Positions 34,485 to 45,607 of a stretch of DNA of 64,000 bases are shown here, piece after piece; the stretch's first letter is position 1; the number at the start of each line of letters is the position of its first letter. Source of the DNA: Stutzerimonas urumqiensis. GTDB taxonomy: Bacteria; Pseudomonadota; Gammaproteobacteria; Pseudomonadales; Pseudomonadaceae. The notes under the pieces are model-generated. The model saw only the letters and a list, made by a program, of their open reading frames with translations. It was not told the DNA's origin and made no database searches. Position numbers and translations under genes: made by a program. The DNA is taken from assembly GCF_003640395.1 (NCBI RefSeq), contig NZ_RBZQ01000003.1:1-64000 (forward strand). The letters run 5' to 3'.

Positions 34485-35677
34485 TGAACATCTACAAGGT
34501 TGGCGGCGCCGTACGCGACCGCCTGCTGGGCCGTCCGGTCACCGAAGTCGACTACGTGGTGGTCGGCGCCACCCCTGATGACATGCTGAGCCAGGGCTTT
34601 CGCCCGGTTGGCGCGGACTTCCCGGTGTTCCTGCATTCAGCGACCGGCGAGGAGTACGCGCTGGCCCGTACCGAGCGCAAGAGCGGTCGGGGCTATGGTG
34701 GTTTCACCTTCTACGCCAGCCCTGACGTCACGCTCGAGCAGGACCTGATCCGCCGCGACCTGACCATCAATGCGATGGCCGAGGACGACGACGGCCAAAT
34801 CATCGACCCCTACGGCGGCCAACAGGACCTCGACAGCCGGCTGTTGCGCCATGTCTCCGACGCGTTCGCCGAAGATCCGCTGCGCGTGTTGCGGGTGGCG
34901 CGCTTCGCCGCTCGCTACGCGGACCTTGGCTTTCGCGTGGCCGATGAAACCCAGGCGCTGATGCGCCAGCTGGCCGAGTCCGGCGAACTGCGCGACCTCA
35001 CGCCCGAACGCGCCTGGAAGGAAATTTCCCGCGCGCTGCTGGAGCCTCGCCCCGAGGTGTTCATTCAGGTCCTGCATGATTGCGGCGCCCTGGCCGAGCT
35101 GCTGCCCGACGTCGAACGGCTGCTGGTCAGCGGCGATGGAGACCACACGCTCGAGGTGTTGCGGCAAAGCGCACGGAGCGAGCAGCCATTGGCCGTGCGC
35201 TGGGCGTGCCTGCTGCTCGGCTTGGCCAGCGCACCGGCCGCCACCGACGCCGATGCGAGCTCTGATGGCGGGTTGGTCGCTATCGCTCGCATCAACGAGA
35301 GCACCAATCCACCGCGCGACTGCCAGGAGCTGGCGCTGCTGGCGGGCGAATTCCACGGCCTGGCGGTCCGCGCGCTGGCATTGCCGGCCGAGGCGTTGCT
35401 AGGTCTGTTGCAGCGTTTCGATGTCTATCGCCGCCCCGAACGGTTCGAGCATTTCATCGCCGTGTGCGAGATGGACGCCCGCGCCCATGGCAGTCGCCGC
35501 GCCGATGCCTTCGCTCAGGCCGCCTATCTGCGCAGTGCCGCGCAAGCGGTTCGAAGCGTTCAGCCAAGACCGCTGATCGAAGCCGGCTATCAAGGTGCCG
35601 CGCTGGGCGAGGCGATCAATCAGGCACGTCTTGCCACGCTGGCCGAGCACCGCGCCGCCTGGCCTCACCCGTCATGA
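34484..35677 (+). CDS. cca: tRNA CCA-adding nucleotidyltransferase with degenerate HD domain
   Basis: Adds or repairs the 3' CCA of tRNA. 397 residues. The polymerase head is intact: [10 protein letters not shown], the catalytic EVDY (DxD-type) and RRDLTINAM. In E. coli Cca the C-terminal HD domain carries an HDLGK motif and a HHGHG run; here the matching positions read L245-G246-L-A-S and the histidine run is absent. Phosphodiesterase/phosphatase activity is therefore probably lost while CCA addition remains. The tail overlaps folK by 6 bp. Confidence 0.93.
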   Translation: MNIYKVGGAVRDRLLGRPVTEVDYVVVGATPDDMLSQGFRPVGADFPVFLHSATGEEYALARTERKSGRGYGGFTFYASPDVTLEQDLIRRDLTINAMAEDDDGQIIDPYGGQQDLDSRLLRHVSDAFAEDPLRVLRVARFAARYADLGFRVADETQALMRQLAESGELRDLTPERAWKEISRALLEPRPEVFIQVLHDCGALAELLPDVERLLVSGDGDHTLEVLRQSARSEQPLAVRWACLLLGLASAPAATDADASSDGGLVAIARINESTNPPRDCQELALLAGEFHGLAVRALALPAEALLGLLQRFDVYRRPERFEHFIAVCEMDARAHGSRRADAFAQAAYLRSAAQAVRSVQPRPLIEAGYQGAALGEAINQARLATLAEHRAAWPHPS

Positions 35678-36196
35678 CAGGGAAAGCAGCAGCCCCTGCG
35701 GCGTGAGTGGCTGACCACGCCATTCGAACGCGACCGGCCAGAGCTGCTGGTCGATCCGCGCGTCCCGCCAGAGTTCAGCGAACGTACGGTCAACCGCCGG
35801 ATGGCGCTGCGCCGGCGCGATCAAGGCCAGCGGCCAGAGCACGAACGCGTTGCGCAGTATTTCCGGCCGCGGCAACACCAGGCCATTGAAGGTGCCCACC
35901 TGATCGCCGTAGAGCAGGACATCGATATCCAGCGGCAGGCCCTTGCGCTCCGGCGCATAGCGCCCGTTGTCGGCTTCGATGAACTTGAGCCGGCGATCGA
36001 TTTCCAGCAGCGGCAAGTCGGTCTGCCCGGCGACCACCAGGTTGTAGAAATTCCCGCTGCGAATGCCGACGGCCTGGCTTTCGAACACGGGCGAGCAGCG
36101 CATGTCGGTCAGCAGGCCGGCAAGCGCATCGAGCCCGGCGCTCAGGTGCCGCTCACGGTCGATGTTACTGCCAAGCCCCAGCAGGACGGGCGTCAT
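35672..36196 (-). CDS. folK: 6-hydroxymethyl-7,8-dihydropterin pyrophosphokinase
   Basis: Folate pathway enzyme that pyrophosphorylates the pterin before condensation with pABA. 174 residues with [12 protein letters not shown] at the N-terminus and the signature [16 protein letters not shown], although the usual RWGPRxxDxD form is relaxed. The ATG overlaps the folB stop by 4 bp. The stop region overlaps cca tail-to-tail, with no room for a terminator. Confidence 0.93.
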   Translation of the reverse strand: MTPVLLGLGSNIDRERHLSAGLDALAGLLTDMRCSPVFESQAVGIRSGNFYNLVVAGQTDLPLLEIDRRLKFIEADNGRYAPERKGLPLDIDVLLYGDQVGTFNGLVLPRPEILRNAFVLWPLALIAPAQRHPAVDRTFAELWRDARIDQQLWPVAFEWRGQPLTPQGLLLSLS

Positions 36197-36546
36197 GAGG
36201 AGGATCGCTCGATCTCGACGCCCATGCCGCGCGCGCGCGGGTGTACGCCCGGCTTGGTCACACGCAAGCGCATCCAGGGGATGCCGAAAGTCTCCATCAG
36301 CTCGGCGGCCAGCCGTTCGGCAAAGGTTTCCACCAGTTCGAAGCGCGCCGCCTGGGCGAACCGGTCGATGACCGCGGCAACCGCTGCGTAATCGAGCGCC
36401 TTGTCCAGCAGGTCGTCCGCCGCGGCGGGCCGGATGTCCCAGCCGAAGGTCAGATCGAGGCGCAGGCATTGGCGAATGCCGCGCTCCCAGTCGTACGCGC
36501 CGATGACCGTGTCGACTTCCAGCCCTTCGATGAACACCTTATCCAC
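36193..36546 (-). CDS. folB: Dihydroneopterin aldolase/epimerase
   Basis: 117-residue folate enzyme that releases glycolaldehyde from dihydroneopterin. It has [18 protein letters not shown] at the N-terminus, ETFAERLA with the substrate-binding glutamate, and VTKPGVHP with the catalytic lysine. The start is GTG 36546, with GGAG 8 bp upstream. The frame is open beyond it through the antisense of plsY, which is not coding. It is divergent from plsY. Confidence 0.94.
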   Translation of the reverse strand: MDKVFIEGLEVDTVIGAYDWERGIRQCLRLDLTFGWDIRPAAADDLLDKALDYAAVAAVIDRFAQAARFELVETFAERLAAELMETFGIPWMRLRVTKPGVHPRARGMGVEIERSSS

Positions 36547-36600
36547 GCTACATTCTCCACGGCGCCGGGGGCTGAGGCGCTGACCACCAGGGAGCCCACG

Positions 36601-37179
36601 ATGCATTCTATGTTCTGGCCGCTGCTGCTGCTCGCCTACCTGCTGGGCTCGCTGTCGTTCGCCATCCTGCTCAGCCGTATCGCCGGCATCGCTGACCCTC
36701 GTGGCGCCGGCTCGGGCAATCCCGGCGCGACCAACATGCTGCGCCTCGCCGGTCGCCGGCTGGCGATAGGCACGCTGATCGGCGACGCCTGCAAGGGCGC
36801 CTTTGCGGTTCTCATCGCCGCCGCCCTGCACATGCCGCTGACGCTGCAGGCGTGGATCGGGCTCGCCGCCGTGATCGGTCACCTGTTCCCGGTCTACTTC
36901 CGCTTTCGAGGCGGCAAGGGTGTCGCGACCGCCGCGGGCGCCCTGCTCGCGCTCTACCCCGCGGCGGCCGCCCTGGCGATAGCCATCTGGGTGCTGGTGA
37001 TAGCCCTGACCCGCACCAGCTCGCTCGCCGTGCTGATAGCGCTGCCACTGTGCCTGCCGCTGATCGCCTGGCAGCGTCCGGCCATCCTGCTGCCGATCAG
37101 CCTCCTGGCGAGCCTCATCGTCTGGCGTCACCGAGGCAATCTGCGAGACCTGCTGGCGGGCCGGGAACGGCATTTCTGA
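36601..37179 (+). CDS. plsY: Acyl-phosphate:glycerol-3-phosphate acyltransferase
   Basis: Integral membrane enzyme that makes lysophosphatidic acid from acyl-phosphate in phospholipid synthesis. 192 residues with five hydrophobic helices and the three cytoplasmic motifs: LLGSLSFA near the start, [12 protein letters not shown], and [23 protein letters not shown] supports ATG 36601; ATG 36610 is also possible. It converges with tsaD. Confidence 0.96.
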   Translation: MHSMFWPLLLLAYLLGSLSFAILLSRIAGIADPRGAGSGNPGATNMLRLAGRRLAIGTLIGDACKGAFAVLIAAALHMPLTLQAWIGLAAVIGHLFPVYFRFRGGKGVATAAGALLALYPAAAALAIAIWVLVIALTRTSSLAVLIALPLCLPLIAWQRPAILLPISLLASLIVWRHRGNLRDLLAGRERHF

Positions 37180-37191
37180 ATGCGGCATCGA

Positions 37192-38217
37192 CTACAGCGC
37201 AGGCAGGCTCTCCATCGGCCAGCGTGCATGCACTTCGATGGCCGGCCCATCCTGCTGGCCGGCGACCAGCCGCTGGCAACCGGCGTAGGCGATCATGGCG
37301 CCGTTATCGGTGCAGAACCGGGGTCGCGCGTAGTGCACCTGACCGCCGATTTCGCCAAGTGCCGCCTCGAGCGAACGCCGCAACGCCCGGTTCGCGCTAA
37401 CCCCACCGGCGATCACCAGCTGGCTTAGCCCGACCTGTTTCAACGCGCGACGGCACTTGATCGTGAGCGTCTCGACCACCGCCTGCTCGAAGGCCAGGGC
37501 GATGTCGCAACGCGTCTGCTCGGAGTCATCCCCGGCTGCGACGCATTGCTGCCAGGTGGTGAGGGTGAACGTCTTCAACCCGCTGAAGCTGAAGTCGAGC
37601 CCCGGTCGATCCGTCATCGGCCGGGGGAAGCGAAAGCGACTCGGCGTGCCACGTTCGGCCAGCCGGGCGATTTCCGGCCCGCCGGGATAGCCGAGGCCCA
37701 GAAGCTTCGCGGTCTTGTCGAACGCCTCGCCCGCCGCGTCGTCGACGGACTCGCCGAGCAGCCGGTATCGGCCGATGCCGCTCACTTCGACCAGCTGCGT
37801 GTGACCGCCGGAAACCAGCAAGGCGACGAACGGAAAGGACGGCGGCGTGGCTTCGAGCATCGGCGCCAGCAGGTGGCCTTCCATATGATGCACACCGACC
37901 GCCGGAATGCCCCACGCCAGTGCCAGCGCCTGGGCACAGGACGCGCCGACCAGCAGCGCGCCGACCAGCCCCGGGCCGGAGGTATAGGCAACGGCGTCGA
38001 TGTCCGTCGATTGCCGGCCGGCCTCGGCCAGCACCTGCCGGATCAACGGCAACATGCGCTTGACGTGATCGCGCGAGGCCAGCTCCGGCACGACTCCGCC
38101 ATAGATGCGGTGCAGGTCGATCTGGCTGAACAGTGCGTCGGCCAGCAGGCCGCGTTCGCTGTCGTAGAGCGCGACGCCGGTCTCGTCGCAGGACGTTTCA
38201 AGCCCCAACACCAACAT
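37192..38217 (-). CDS. tsaD: tRNA threonylcarbamoyltransferase subunit TsaD
   Basis: Transfers threonylcarbamoyl to A37 of ANN-decoding tRNAs (t6A) with TsaB/TsaE. 341 residues of the ASKHA fold with N-terminal [11 protein letters not shown], the metal motif HHMEGH, and SGGHTQL. ATG 38217 has GAGG 8 bp upstream. It is divergent from rpsU, a classic gammaproteobacterial pair. Confidence 0.97.
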   Translation of the reverse strand: MLVLGLETSCDETGVALYDSERGLLADALFSQIDLHRIYGGVVPELASRDHVKRMLPLIRQVLAEAGRQSTDIDAVAYTSGPGLVGALLVGASCAQALALAWGIPAVGVHHMEGHLLAPMLEATPPSFPFVALLVSGGHTQLVEVSGIGRYRLLGESVDDAAGEAFDKTAKLLGLGYPGGPEIARLAERGTPSRFRFPRPMTDRPGLDFSFSGLKTFTLTTWQQCVAAGDDSEQTRCDIALAFEQAVVETLTIKCRRALKQVGLSQLVIAGGVSANRALRRSLEAALGEIGGQVHYARPRFCTDNGAMIAYAGCQRLVAGQQDGPAIEVHARWPMESLPAL

Positions 38218-38297
38218 GAGCCGAACCTCGATCAAAACAAGCCGCGCATACTACTGCCAGCTTCCCGCGACCGGCCAGCGGTTTCCTTCGCCAGACT

Positions 38298-38326
38298 TTG
38301 CAAACGGGCCTCTCAGGGGTTAACAT
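38298..38326 (+). promoter_or_regulatory. rpsU-dnaG-rpoD operon promoter
   Basis: TTGCAA (38298-38303) and TAACAT (38321-38326) are exactly 17 bp apart, in the tsaD-rpsU divergent gap. The start would be about 75 nt before the rpsU ATG. Both boxes match the consensus at four of six positions. Confidence 0.55.
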
Positions 38327-38409
38327 CCGCAACCCTTAAAAACCAGCGTGCTTGTGAGTGTTCCGCCAAAGCGCGTTGCCACCGGTAATCAAGTGAAGGT
38401 ACGTTCTGG

Positions 38410-38625
38410 ATGCCCGCTGTCAAAGTCAAAGAAAATGAACCCTTCGACGTAGCCCTGCGTCGCTTCAAGCGCTCCTGCGAAAAGGCCGGCGTCCTGGCCG
38501 AAGTCCGTAGCCGCGAGTTCTACGAGAAGCCGACCGCCGAGCGCAAGCGCAAGGCCGCTGCCGCCGTCAAGCGTCACGCCAAGAAGGTTCAGCGCGAACA
38601 GCGCCGTAGCGTCCGCCTGTACTGA
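38410..38625 (+). CDS. rpsU: 30S ribosomal protein S21
   Basis: 71-residue basic ribosomal protein (bS21) needed for initiation through the 16S 3' end. The sequence is typical: [20 protein letters not shown] at the start and a Lys/Arg-rich C-terminal half ending RSVRLY. It heads the macromolecular synthesis operon with dnaG and rpoD, balancing translation, replication and transcription. Confidence 0.98.
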   Translation: MPAVKVKENEPFDVALRRFKRSCEKAGVLAEVRSREFYEKPTAERKRKAAAAVKRHAKKVQREQRRSVRLY

Positions 38626-38649
38626 TTCAGTACCGCTGATGCGATCCAG

Positions 38650-38670
38650 GCCCGGCACATGCCGGGCTTT
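38650..38670 (+). terminator. Intra-operon terminator after rpsU
   Basis: GCCCGGC (38650-38656) and GCCGGGC (38661-38667) pair around ACAT and are followed by a short TTT. The equivalent position in E. coli holds a partial terminator that lets rpsU be expressed above dnaG. The weak U-run here fits read-through. Confidence 0.65.
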
Positions 38671-38813
38671 GACGTTTGTGTCTGCCACAAATGCAGGTTG
38701 AACGGCCTGCCAGCGCTGGCAACCAGCCTTCCTCATCTACGCGAGCATCCGCTTTTCTATCGAGACGCAGCGATGGATGATGCCTCTCTCGGTCATTCGA
38801 GCACCTGCTGATC

Positions 38814-40754
38814 ATGGCTGGCCTGATTCCACAGTCTTTCATCGACGACCTGCTCAATCGCTCCGACATCGTCGAAGTGGTCGGGTCGCGCATTCAGCTG
38901 AAGAAGGCCGGGAAGAACTATGTCGCCCGCTGCCCCTTTCATAACGAGAAGACGCCATCGTTCAGCGTGAGCCCGGACAAGCAGTTCTATTACTGCTTCG
39001 GTTGCGGTGCCGGCGGCAATGCATTGGGCTTCGTGATGGATCACGACCACCTGGACTTCCCCCAGGCGGTCGATGATCTCGCTCGCCGTGTCGGCCTCGA
39101 GGTGCCCAGAGAAGAAGCGAGCGGCCGCAGCAAGCCACGCCAGCCTGTCGACTCGCCGCTCTACCCGCTGCTCGCCGCAGCCGCCGATTACTATCGACAG
39201 GCCCTCAAAAGTCACCCCAGCCGCAAGGCCGCCGTGGACTATCTCAAGGGACGCGGACTGACCGGCGTGATCGCACGGGATTTCGGTCTCGGCTTCGCAC
39301 CGCCCGGCTGGGATCATCTGCTCAAGCACATGGGTGGCGATGCATTGCAGCAGAAGGCCATGATCGACGCCGGCCTACTGATCGAGAACACCGACTCGGG
39401 CAAGCGTTACGACCGCTTTCGCGATCGCGTGATGTTCCCGATTCGAGACACCCGCGGACGCATAATCGCCTTCGGCGGCCGCGTCCTCGGCGACGACAAG
39501 CCCAAGTACCTCAACTCGCCCGAGACACCGGTCTTCCACAAGGGGCAGGAGCTCTACGGTCTTTACGAGGCCCGCCAGAACAACCGCGACCTCGATGAAA
39601 TTCTCGTGGTCGAGGGCTACATGGACGTGATCGCACTGGCGCAACAGGGTTTGCGCAATGCGGTCGCGACGCTCGGCACCTCGACCAGCGAAGAACACCT
39701 CAAGCGCCTGTACCGCCTGGTACCGAGCGTCGTGTTTTGCTTCGACGGCGACAATGCCGGACGCAAAGCCGCCTGGCGCGCCCTCGAAGCGACCCTGCCG
39801 AACCTGCAGGATGGGCGCCGGGCGCGCTTTCTCTTTCTTCCCGAAGGAGAAGACCCCGATACCCTGGTGCGCGCCGAGGGGCCTGATGCCTTTCGCGCAC
39901 GTCTTCAACAGCAGGCGCAGCCACTTGCCGATTATTTCTTCCAGCAATTGAGCGATGAGGCCGATCCCCGCTCGCTCGAAGGCAAGGCGCACCTGGCGAC
40001 GCTCGCCGCACCGCTGATCGAAAAGATTCCGGGGGCGAATTTGCGCGCATTGATGCGGCAACGCCTCACGGAGCTGACCGGCCTCAATCCGCAGGCCTTG
40101 CAGGAGATCAGCGCCACTCAATCAGCACCCGCGTCGGCACCCGACGATAGCGGCTACTACGACAGCCTGCCTGCCCATGATCATGGCCTGGAGGAATTTT
40201 CCGCCCCGCAGCCCAGCTACCAGCAGGAGCGGAAGAAGGGCAGCTGGAAGCAGGACGACCGAGCCAAGGGTGGACGAAAATCCGCTGACCGTGCGCCCCG
40301 GAGTCCACGAACGCCGGCACCCGTCGAGCCTCCGACGCTGACCACCCTGCGCACCTTGCTGCACCACCCGGAGCTTGCTCAACGCGTCGAAGACGTCAGC
40401 CAGTTCGCCGAAGAAGACGATACCTACACCCAGCTGCTCATCGCCCTGCTCGGCACGCTGCAAAAGAATCCGAAGCTGCGCACGCTGCAATTGCTGGCTC
40501 GCTGGCATGGCACCGACCAGGGGCGCCTTCTTCGAGCACTGGCCGCAAAAGAATGGCTGATCTCTGCCGATAACCTTGAACAGCAGTTTTTCGACACCAT
40601 AACTAGACTTGCCGCACGACAACGCGAACGCAGCCTCGAACGCCTGCTTCGCAAGGCACGTCAAGATGAACTCAGCGCAGAGGAAAAAGACCGCCTGCGC
40701 GCCCTGCTCAGTCGCGATGCGACACCTGCTACACCGACCTCAACTGGCGCGTGA
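38814..40754 (+). CDS. dnaG: DNA primase
   Basis: Makes RNA primers at the replication fork. 646 residues: a zinc-binding domain with C40-x2-H43 and C61-x2-C64 (ARCPFHNEKT, YCFGCGAGG), a TOPRIM catalytic core with VVEGYMDVIA and FDGDNAGR, a charged linker (~430-500), and a C-terminal helicase-binding domain that interacts with DnaB. It lies between rpsU and rpoD. Confidence 0.97.
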   Translation: MAGLIPQSFIDDLLNRSDIVEVVGSRIQLKKAGKNYVARCPFHNEKTPSFSVSPDKQFYYCFGCGAGGNALGFVMDHDHLDFPQAVDDLARRVGLEVPREEASGRSKPRQPVDSPLYPLLAAAADYYRQALKSHPSRKAAVDYLKGRGLTGVIARDFGLGFAPPGWDHLLKHMGGDALQQKAMIDAGLLIENTDSGKRYDRFRDRVMFPIRDTRGRIIAFGGRVLGDDKPKYLNSPETPVFHKGQELYGLYEARQNNRDLDEILVVEGYMDVIALAQQGLRNAVATLGTSTSEEHLKRLYRLVPSVVFCFDGDNAGRKAAWRALEATLPNLQDGRRARFLFLPEGEDPDTLVRAEGPDAFRARLQQQAQPLADYFFQQLSDEADPRSLEGKAHLATLAAPLIEKIPGANLRALMRQRLTELTGLNPQALQEISATQSAPASAPDDSGYYDSLPAHDHGLEEFSAPQPSYQQERKKGSWKQDDRAKGGRKSADRAPRSPRTPAPVEPPTLTTLRTLLHHPELAQRVEDVSQFAEEDDTYTQLLIALLGTLQKNPKLRTLQLLARWHGTDQGRLLRALAAKEWLISADNLEQQFFDTITRLAARQRERSLERLLRKARQDELSAEEKDRLRALLSRDATPATPTSTGA

Positions 40755-40768
40755 GGTCGCTTCTGGGC

Positions 40769-40774
40769 TATAAT
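40769..40774 (+). promoter_or_regulatory. Candidate rpoD-proximal promoter (-10 TATAAT)
   Basis: A perfect TATAAT at 40769-40774 lies in the 68-bp dnaG-rpoD gap, 48 bp before the rpoD ATG. No good -35 is seen at 16-18 bp, so it may need an activator or may act as a minor promoter. Separate rpoD promoters are known in E. coli, where they lie inside dnaG. Confidence 0.45.
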
Positions 40775-40822
40775 GCTCAGCTTATTTTCAGCCCGCCAGA
40801 ACCTTCAGTTGGATAGGGTTAT

Positions 40823-42679
<1,857 letters not shown>

Positions 42680-42691
42680 GGCAGCATCCGC

Positions 42692-42729
42692 AACGAAGAA
42701 CCCCGGCCTTGGCCGGGGTTCTTCGTTTT
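42692..42729 (+). terminator. Strong rpoD terminator
   Basis: A 17-bp perfect stem (42692-42708 with 42711-42727) around a 2-nt TT loop is followed by T residues. It closes the rpsU-dnaG-rpoD operon 13 bp after the rpoD stop and insulates the downstream tRNA promoter. Confidence 0.93.
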
Positions 42730-42756
42730 AAGGCGCCGATTACACCGAGACCTCGG

Positions 42757-42785
42757 TTGGCGCCCCCTGCCCTCGCCGGTATAAT
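42757..42785 (+). promoter_or_regulatory. tRNA promoter
   Basis: TTGGCG (42757-42762) and a perfect TATAAT (42780-42785) are 17 bp apart. The transcript would begin a few bases before the mature tRNA at 42801. Confidence 0.8.
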
Positions 42786-42800
42786 CCGCCAGCCTTCTGG

Positions 42801-42877
42801 GGGCCTATAGCTCAGTTGGTTAGAGCAGAGGACTCATAATCCTTTGGTCCACGGTTCGAGTCCGTGTGGGCCCACCA
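42801..42877 (+). tRNA. tRNA-Ile2 (CAU anticodon, lysidine type)
   Basis: 77 nt including an encoded CCA. The cloverleaf is complete: acceptor GGGCCTA with TGGGCCC, D-arm GCTC/GAGC, anticodon arm GAGGA-CTCATAA-TCCTT, and T-arm CACGG-TTCGAGT-CCGTG. The anticodon is CAU. The acceptor pairs C4-G69 and C5-G68 are the elements TilS uses to pick tRNA-Ile2, and elongator tRNA-Met of E. coli differs there. I therefore call it Ile2, which reads AUA after lysidine modification, rather than Met. Confidence 0.85.
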
Positions 42878-42981
42878 TCTATTCAGCGCCTGAGCGCTTA
42901 TCTCGGTTGGACTTCGCTACTTCCGCTTTCCAGGCTATTTGCATGCGTGCGTTCGTCGTGCCGCAAGCAAGCAGCACTGCC

Positions 42982-43749
42982 TCAGAAGTATCCCGCCTGG
43001 TACAGGTAGCGACCGATCATGGCGAAGCACACCAGTACGATCACCGGTCGGATCAGGCGCGCGCCGCCGCCGATGACGGCGAGGGAGCCCAGGTAGGCGC
43101 CGAGGAGCTGGCCCAGTCCCATCGTCAGGCCGACCAGCCAGATGATCTTGCCGCCCAGCAGGAACACCATCAGAGAGGCGGCATTGCTGGCGAAGTTCAT
43201 CGCTTTGGCGTGGGCCGTGGCGCGAATGAGCGTGCGGCCGCGCAGGGCGACTTCGCTGAGCGAGAAGAACGAGCCGGTACCCGGCCCGAAGAATCCATCG
43301 TAAAAGCCGATCACTGGCACGACGATGCCGGTATGAGCACGGCTGCCCAGTCGAGGGCGTCGCTCGATGTCGCCTGCGCTCGGCGCCAGGAGGAAGTAGA
43401 GGGCAATGAAGCCGAGCACGAACGGAATCAGCACCGCCAATGCGGACGCATCGATGAATTGCACGACCAGCGCGCCGAATGCAGCGCCGGTGAAGGACGC
43501 GATGCAGGCGGTACGTACCTCGGCAAAGGTCATCTGTCGTTTGCGCAGCAGCGTGAGGGTGGCGGTGAGGCTGCCGAACGTGCCTTGCAGCTTGTTCGTC
43601 GCCAGCGCATGAATCGGCGGCAACTGCGCCAGCATCAGGGCCGGGATGGTGATCAGCCCGCCGCCGCCGGCCAGCGTATCGATGAAACCGGCCAGGAAGG
43701 CGACACCGCCGAGAAGCAACAGAAGCGAGGGATCGAGCGTGAATTCCAT
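42982..43749 (-). CDS. TSUP (TauE/SafE) family permease
   Basis: 255-residue membrane protein with about eight hydrophobic helices and two internal repeats. It has the family GGGGLITIPAL motif (~30-40) and the second-half GPGTGSFFSL motif. TSUP proteins move sulfite, sulfonates, sulfoacetate or other organic anions. No sulfur gene is adjacent, so the substrate is unknown. AAGGA precedes the ATG. It lies 77 bp downstream of the signalling operon's 3'-side edge region, on the same strand but reading away from it. Confidence 0.88.
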   Translation of the reverse strand: MEFTLDPSLLLLLGGVAFLAGFIDTLAGGGGLITIPALMLAQLPPIHALATNKLQGTFGSLTATLTLLRKRQMTFAEVRTACIASFTGAAFGALVVQFIDASALAVLIPFVLGFIALYFLLAPSAGDIERRPRLGSRAHTGIVVPVIGFYDGFFGPGTGSFFSLSEVALRGRTLIRATAHAKAMNFASNAASLMVFLLGGKIIWLVGLTMGLGQLLGAYLGSLAVIGGGARLIRPVIVLVCFAMIGRYLYQAGYF

Positions 43750-43826
43750 GACAGTCCTTCGTTGGCCCGGCCGCCCGGCCGGCGCCGCTGAAGCCTACGC
43801 CGACGACCCCGCAAGAGCCAGCCGGC

Positions 43827-45020
43827 TCAGGCGGGCGTCAATGGCAGGATCACGCTGAAACAGGCGCCCTTGCCCTCCTCGCTCTGGACCTGGATGCGTC
43901 CGCCATGCGCCTTCACGATCTGTTCGGCGATGAACAGCCCGAGGCCGAGGCCCGCGCTCAGCTCGCTGCCTTCGGCGCGCTCGAACTGGCAGAAGATGCG
44001 TTGCAGGTTGGCAGGGCTGATACCGATGCCCTGGTCGCGTACGGCGATGCAGACCTCGCCGGGCAGTTCGCGGACGCACACGGCCACCGGCTTGCCGGCG
44101 CCATAACGCAGCGCGTTGGTCAGCAGGTTCGCCAGCACCTGTTCGATGCGAAAGGCGTCCCATACGCCCGTGATCGGCGGTGGCGGCTCGAAGGTCAACT
44201 CGCAGCCGCGCGCTGCCATCTGCGGTGCGAAGCTTTCGACGACGGTGGCGACCAGCTGGCCGATGTCGACCCGCTGCGGGCGAATCGACAGCTTGCCGGT
44301 GCGGATGCGCGACACGTCGAGCATGTCGTCGATCAGGCGGATCAGGCTCTGAATCTGGCGTTCATCCTTGTCGACCATGCGTTGCAGCTGCTCGCGGCCG
44401 TAGGGCTGGAAATCCGCCTTGCCGAGCTGCAGCTTGCGCAGTTGCACCTCAAGGATGAGCGTATTGAGCGGCGTCTTCAGTTCGTGCGAGACGATGGACA
44501 TGAAGTCGTCGCGCATGCGCACGGCCTGCTCCAGCTCGGCCTGGGTATGACGCAGCTCGTCGAGCAAGACTTCCTGCTCGCGACGGCTGCGCTCCAGCGC
44601 TTCGAGCTGACGGTCCAGCCGCTTGCGGTTGCGGTACAGATCGACGAACACGCTGACCTTGCTGCGGACCGTGTGCGGATCGAGCGGCTTCTGCATGAAG
44701 TCCACCGCACCGCTTTCGTAGCCCTTGAAGGCGTAGTTGAGTTCGCGGCCGGCGGCGCTGACGAAGACGATCGGGATGTGCTTGGTGCGCTCGGTTCCGC
44801 GCATCAGCTCGGCGAGCTGAAAGCCGTCCATGCCGGGCATCTGCACGTCCAGGATGGCCAAGGCGAACTCATGCGCGAGCAGCAGTTCCAGCGCCGCCTC
44901 CGCCGACTCGGCCTTGTGCACGCGGATGCCGCTGCGCTGCAACAGCGCATCCAGCGCCAGCAGGTTCTCCGGCAAGTCATCGACGATCAGCAGGTTCGCC
45001 TCATCATCTCGTTCGAACAT
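43827..45020 (-). CDS. Receiver-histidine kinase protein
   Basis: 397 residues in the order receiver, kinase: REC (~8-125, phosphoacceptor D58 in AILDVQMPGMDGF), coiled-coil linker, HisKA with H179 (SIVSHELKTPLN), and HATPase_c with GIGISPANLQRIF and GLGLGLFIAEQIV. It has no membrane segment, so it is cytosolic and probably takes its signal by phosphotransfer to the REC. ATG 45020 has GGAG 5 bp upstream; a GTG at 45026 overlapping the CheB stop is less likely. It is the last gene of the four-gene operon. Confidence 0.9.
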   Translation of the reverse strand: MFERDDEANLLIVDDLPENLLALDALLQRSGIRVHKAESAEAALELLLAHEFALAILDVQMPGMDGFQLAELMRGTERTKHIPIVFVSAAGRELNYAFKGYESGAVDFMQKPLDPHTVRSKVSVFVDLYRNRKRLDRQLEALERSRREQEVLLDELRHTQAELEQAVRMRDDFMSIVSHELKTPLNTLILEVQLRKLQLGKADFQPYGREQLQRMVDKDERQIQSLIRLIDDMLDVSRIRTGKLSIRPQRVDIGQLVATVVESFAPQMAARGCELTFEPPPPITGVWDAFRIEQVLANLLTNALRYGAGKPVAVCVRELPGEVCIAVRDQGIGISPANLQRIFCQFERAEGSELSAGLGLGLFIAEQIVKAHGGRIQVQSEEGKGACFSVILPLTPA

Positions 45021-45022
45021 GG

Positions 45023-45607
45023 TCACTCCAGTGAGCGCAGCAACTGCGCAATGCGGCGCAAGGGCAGGACGTGATCGGGCGTGAAACGCTGCAGTGCCGC
45101 CCGTGGCATGGTGTCGATCTCCGCTTCGGCCGGGTCCTGCACGACGGTCAGGCCGCCGGCCAGGTGAATGGCTTCCAGCCCGGCGGCGCCATCTTCGTTG
45201 GCACCGGTCAGCAGAACGCCGGCGACGGCCGAGCCCCAGGCGTCGGCCGCCGATTCGAACAGGACGTCGATCGACGGCCGGGAAAAATGCACCGGCTCGT
45301 CCTGGCTCAAGGACAGCGTCCGGTCCTGCTCGACCAGCAGGTGATAGCCCGGCGGGGCGAAATAGAGCGTGCCGCCTTCGATCGGCTCCTTTTCGTCCGC
45401 TTCCTTGACCCGCAGGCCGGTCTTGCGCTGGAAGATTTCGGCAAGCTGCGTCGGCCCGGACGGCGGCACGTGCTGCACCACCAGCAACGGCAGCCGGAAA
45501 CCGGCCTCGAGCCCGCTGACCAGCACGGACAACGCCTCGAGGCCGCCGGCCGAGGTGCCGATGGCGATCGCATCGATATGGCGAGGTGCGTTGGCAGGCA
45601 GGTTCAT
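45023..45607 (-). CDS. Stand-alone CheB-type methylesterase
   Basis: 194 residues comprising only the CheB catalytic domain, without the usual N-terminal receiver. The triad residues are present: S19 (GTSAGG), H46 (QHVPP) and D139 (GANEDGAAG). Classical CheB demethylates chemoreceptor glutamates, and none is encoded nearby. The start overlaps the cheR stop by 4 bp. Lacking its own REC, its control must come from another protein. Confidence 0.93.
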   Translation of the reverse strand: MNLPANAPRHIDAIAIGTSAGGLEALSVLVSGLEAGFRLPLLVVQHVPPSGPTQLAEIFQRKTGLRVKEADEKEPIEGGTLYFAPPGYHLLVEQDRTLSLSQDEPVHFSRPSIDVLFESAADAWGSAVAGVLLTGANEDGAAGLEAIHLAGGLTVVQDPAEAEIDTMPRAALQRFTPDHVLPLRRIAQLLRSLE

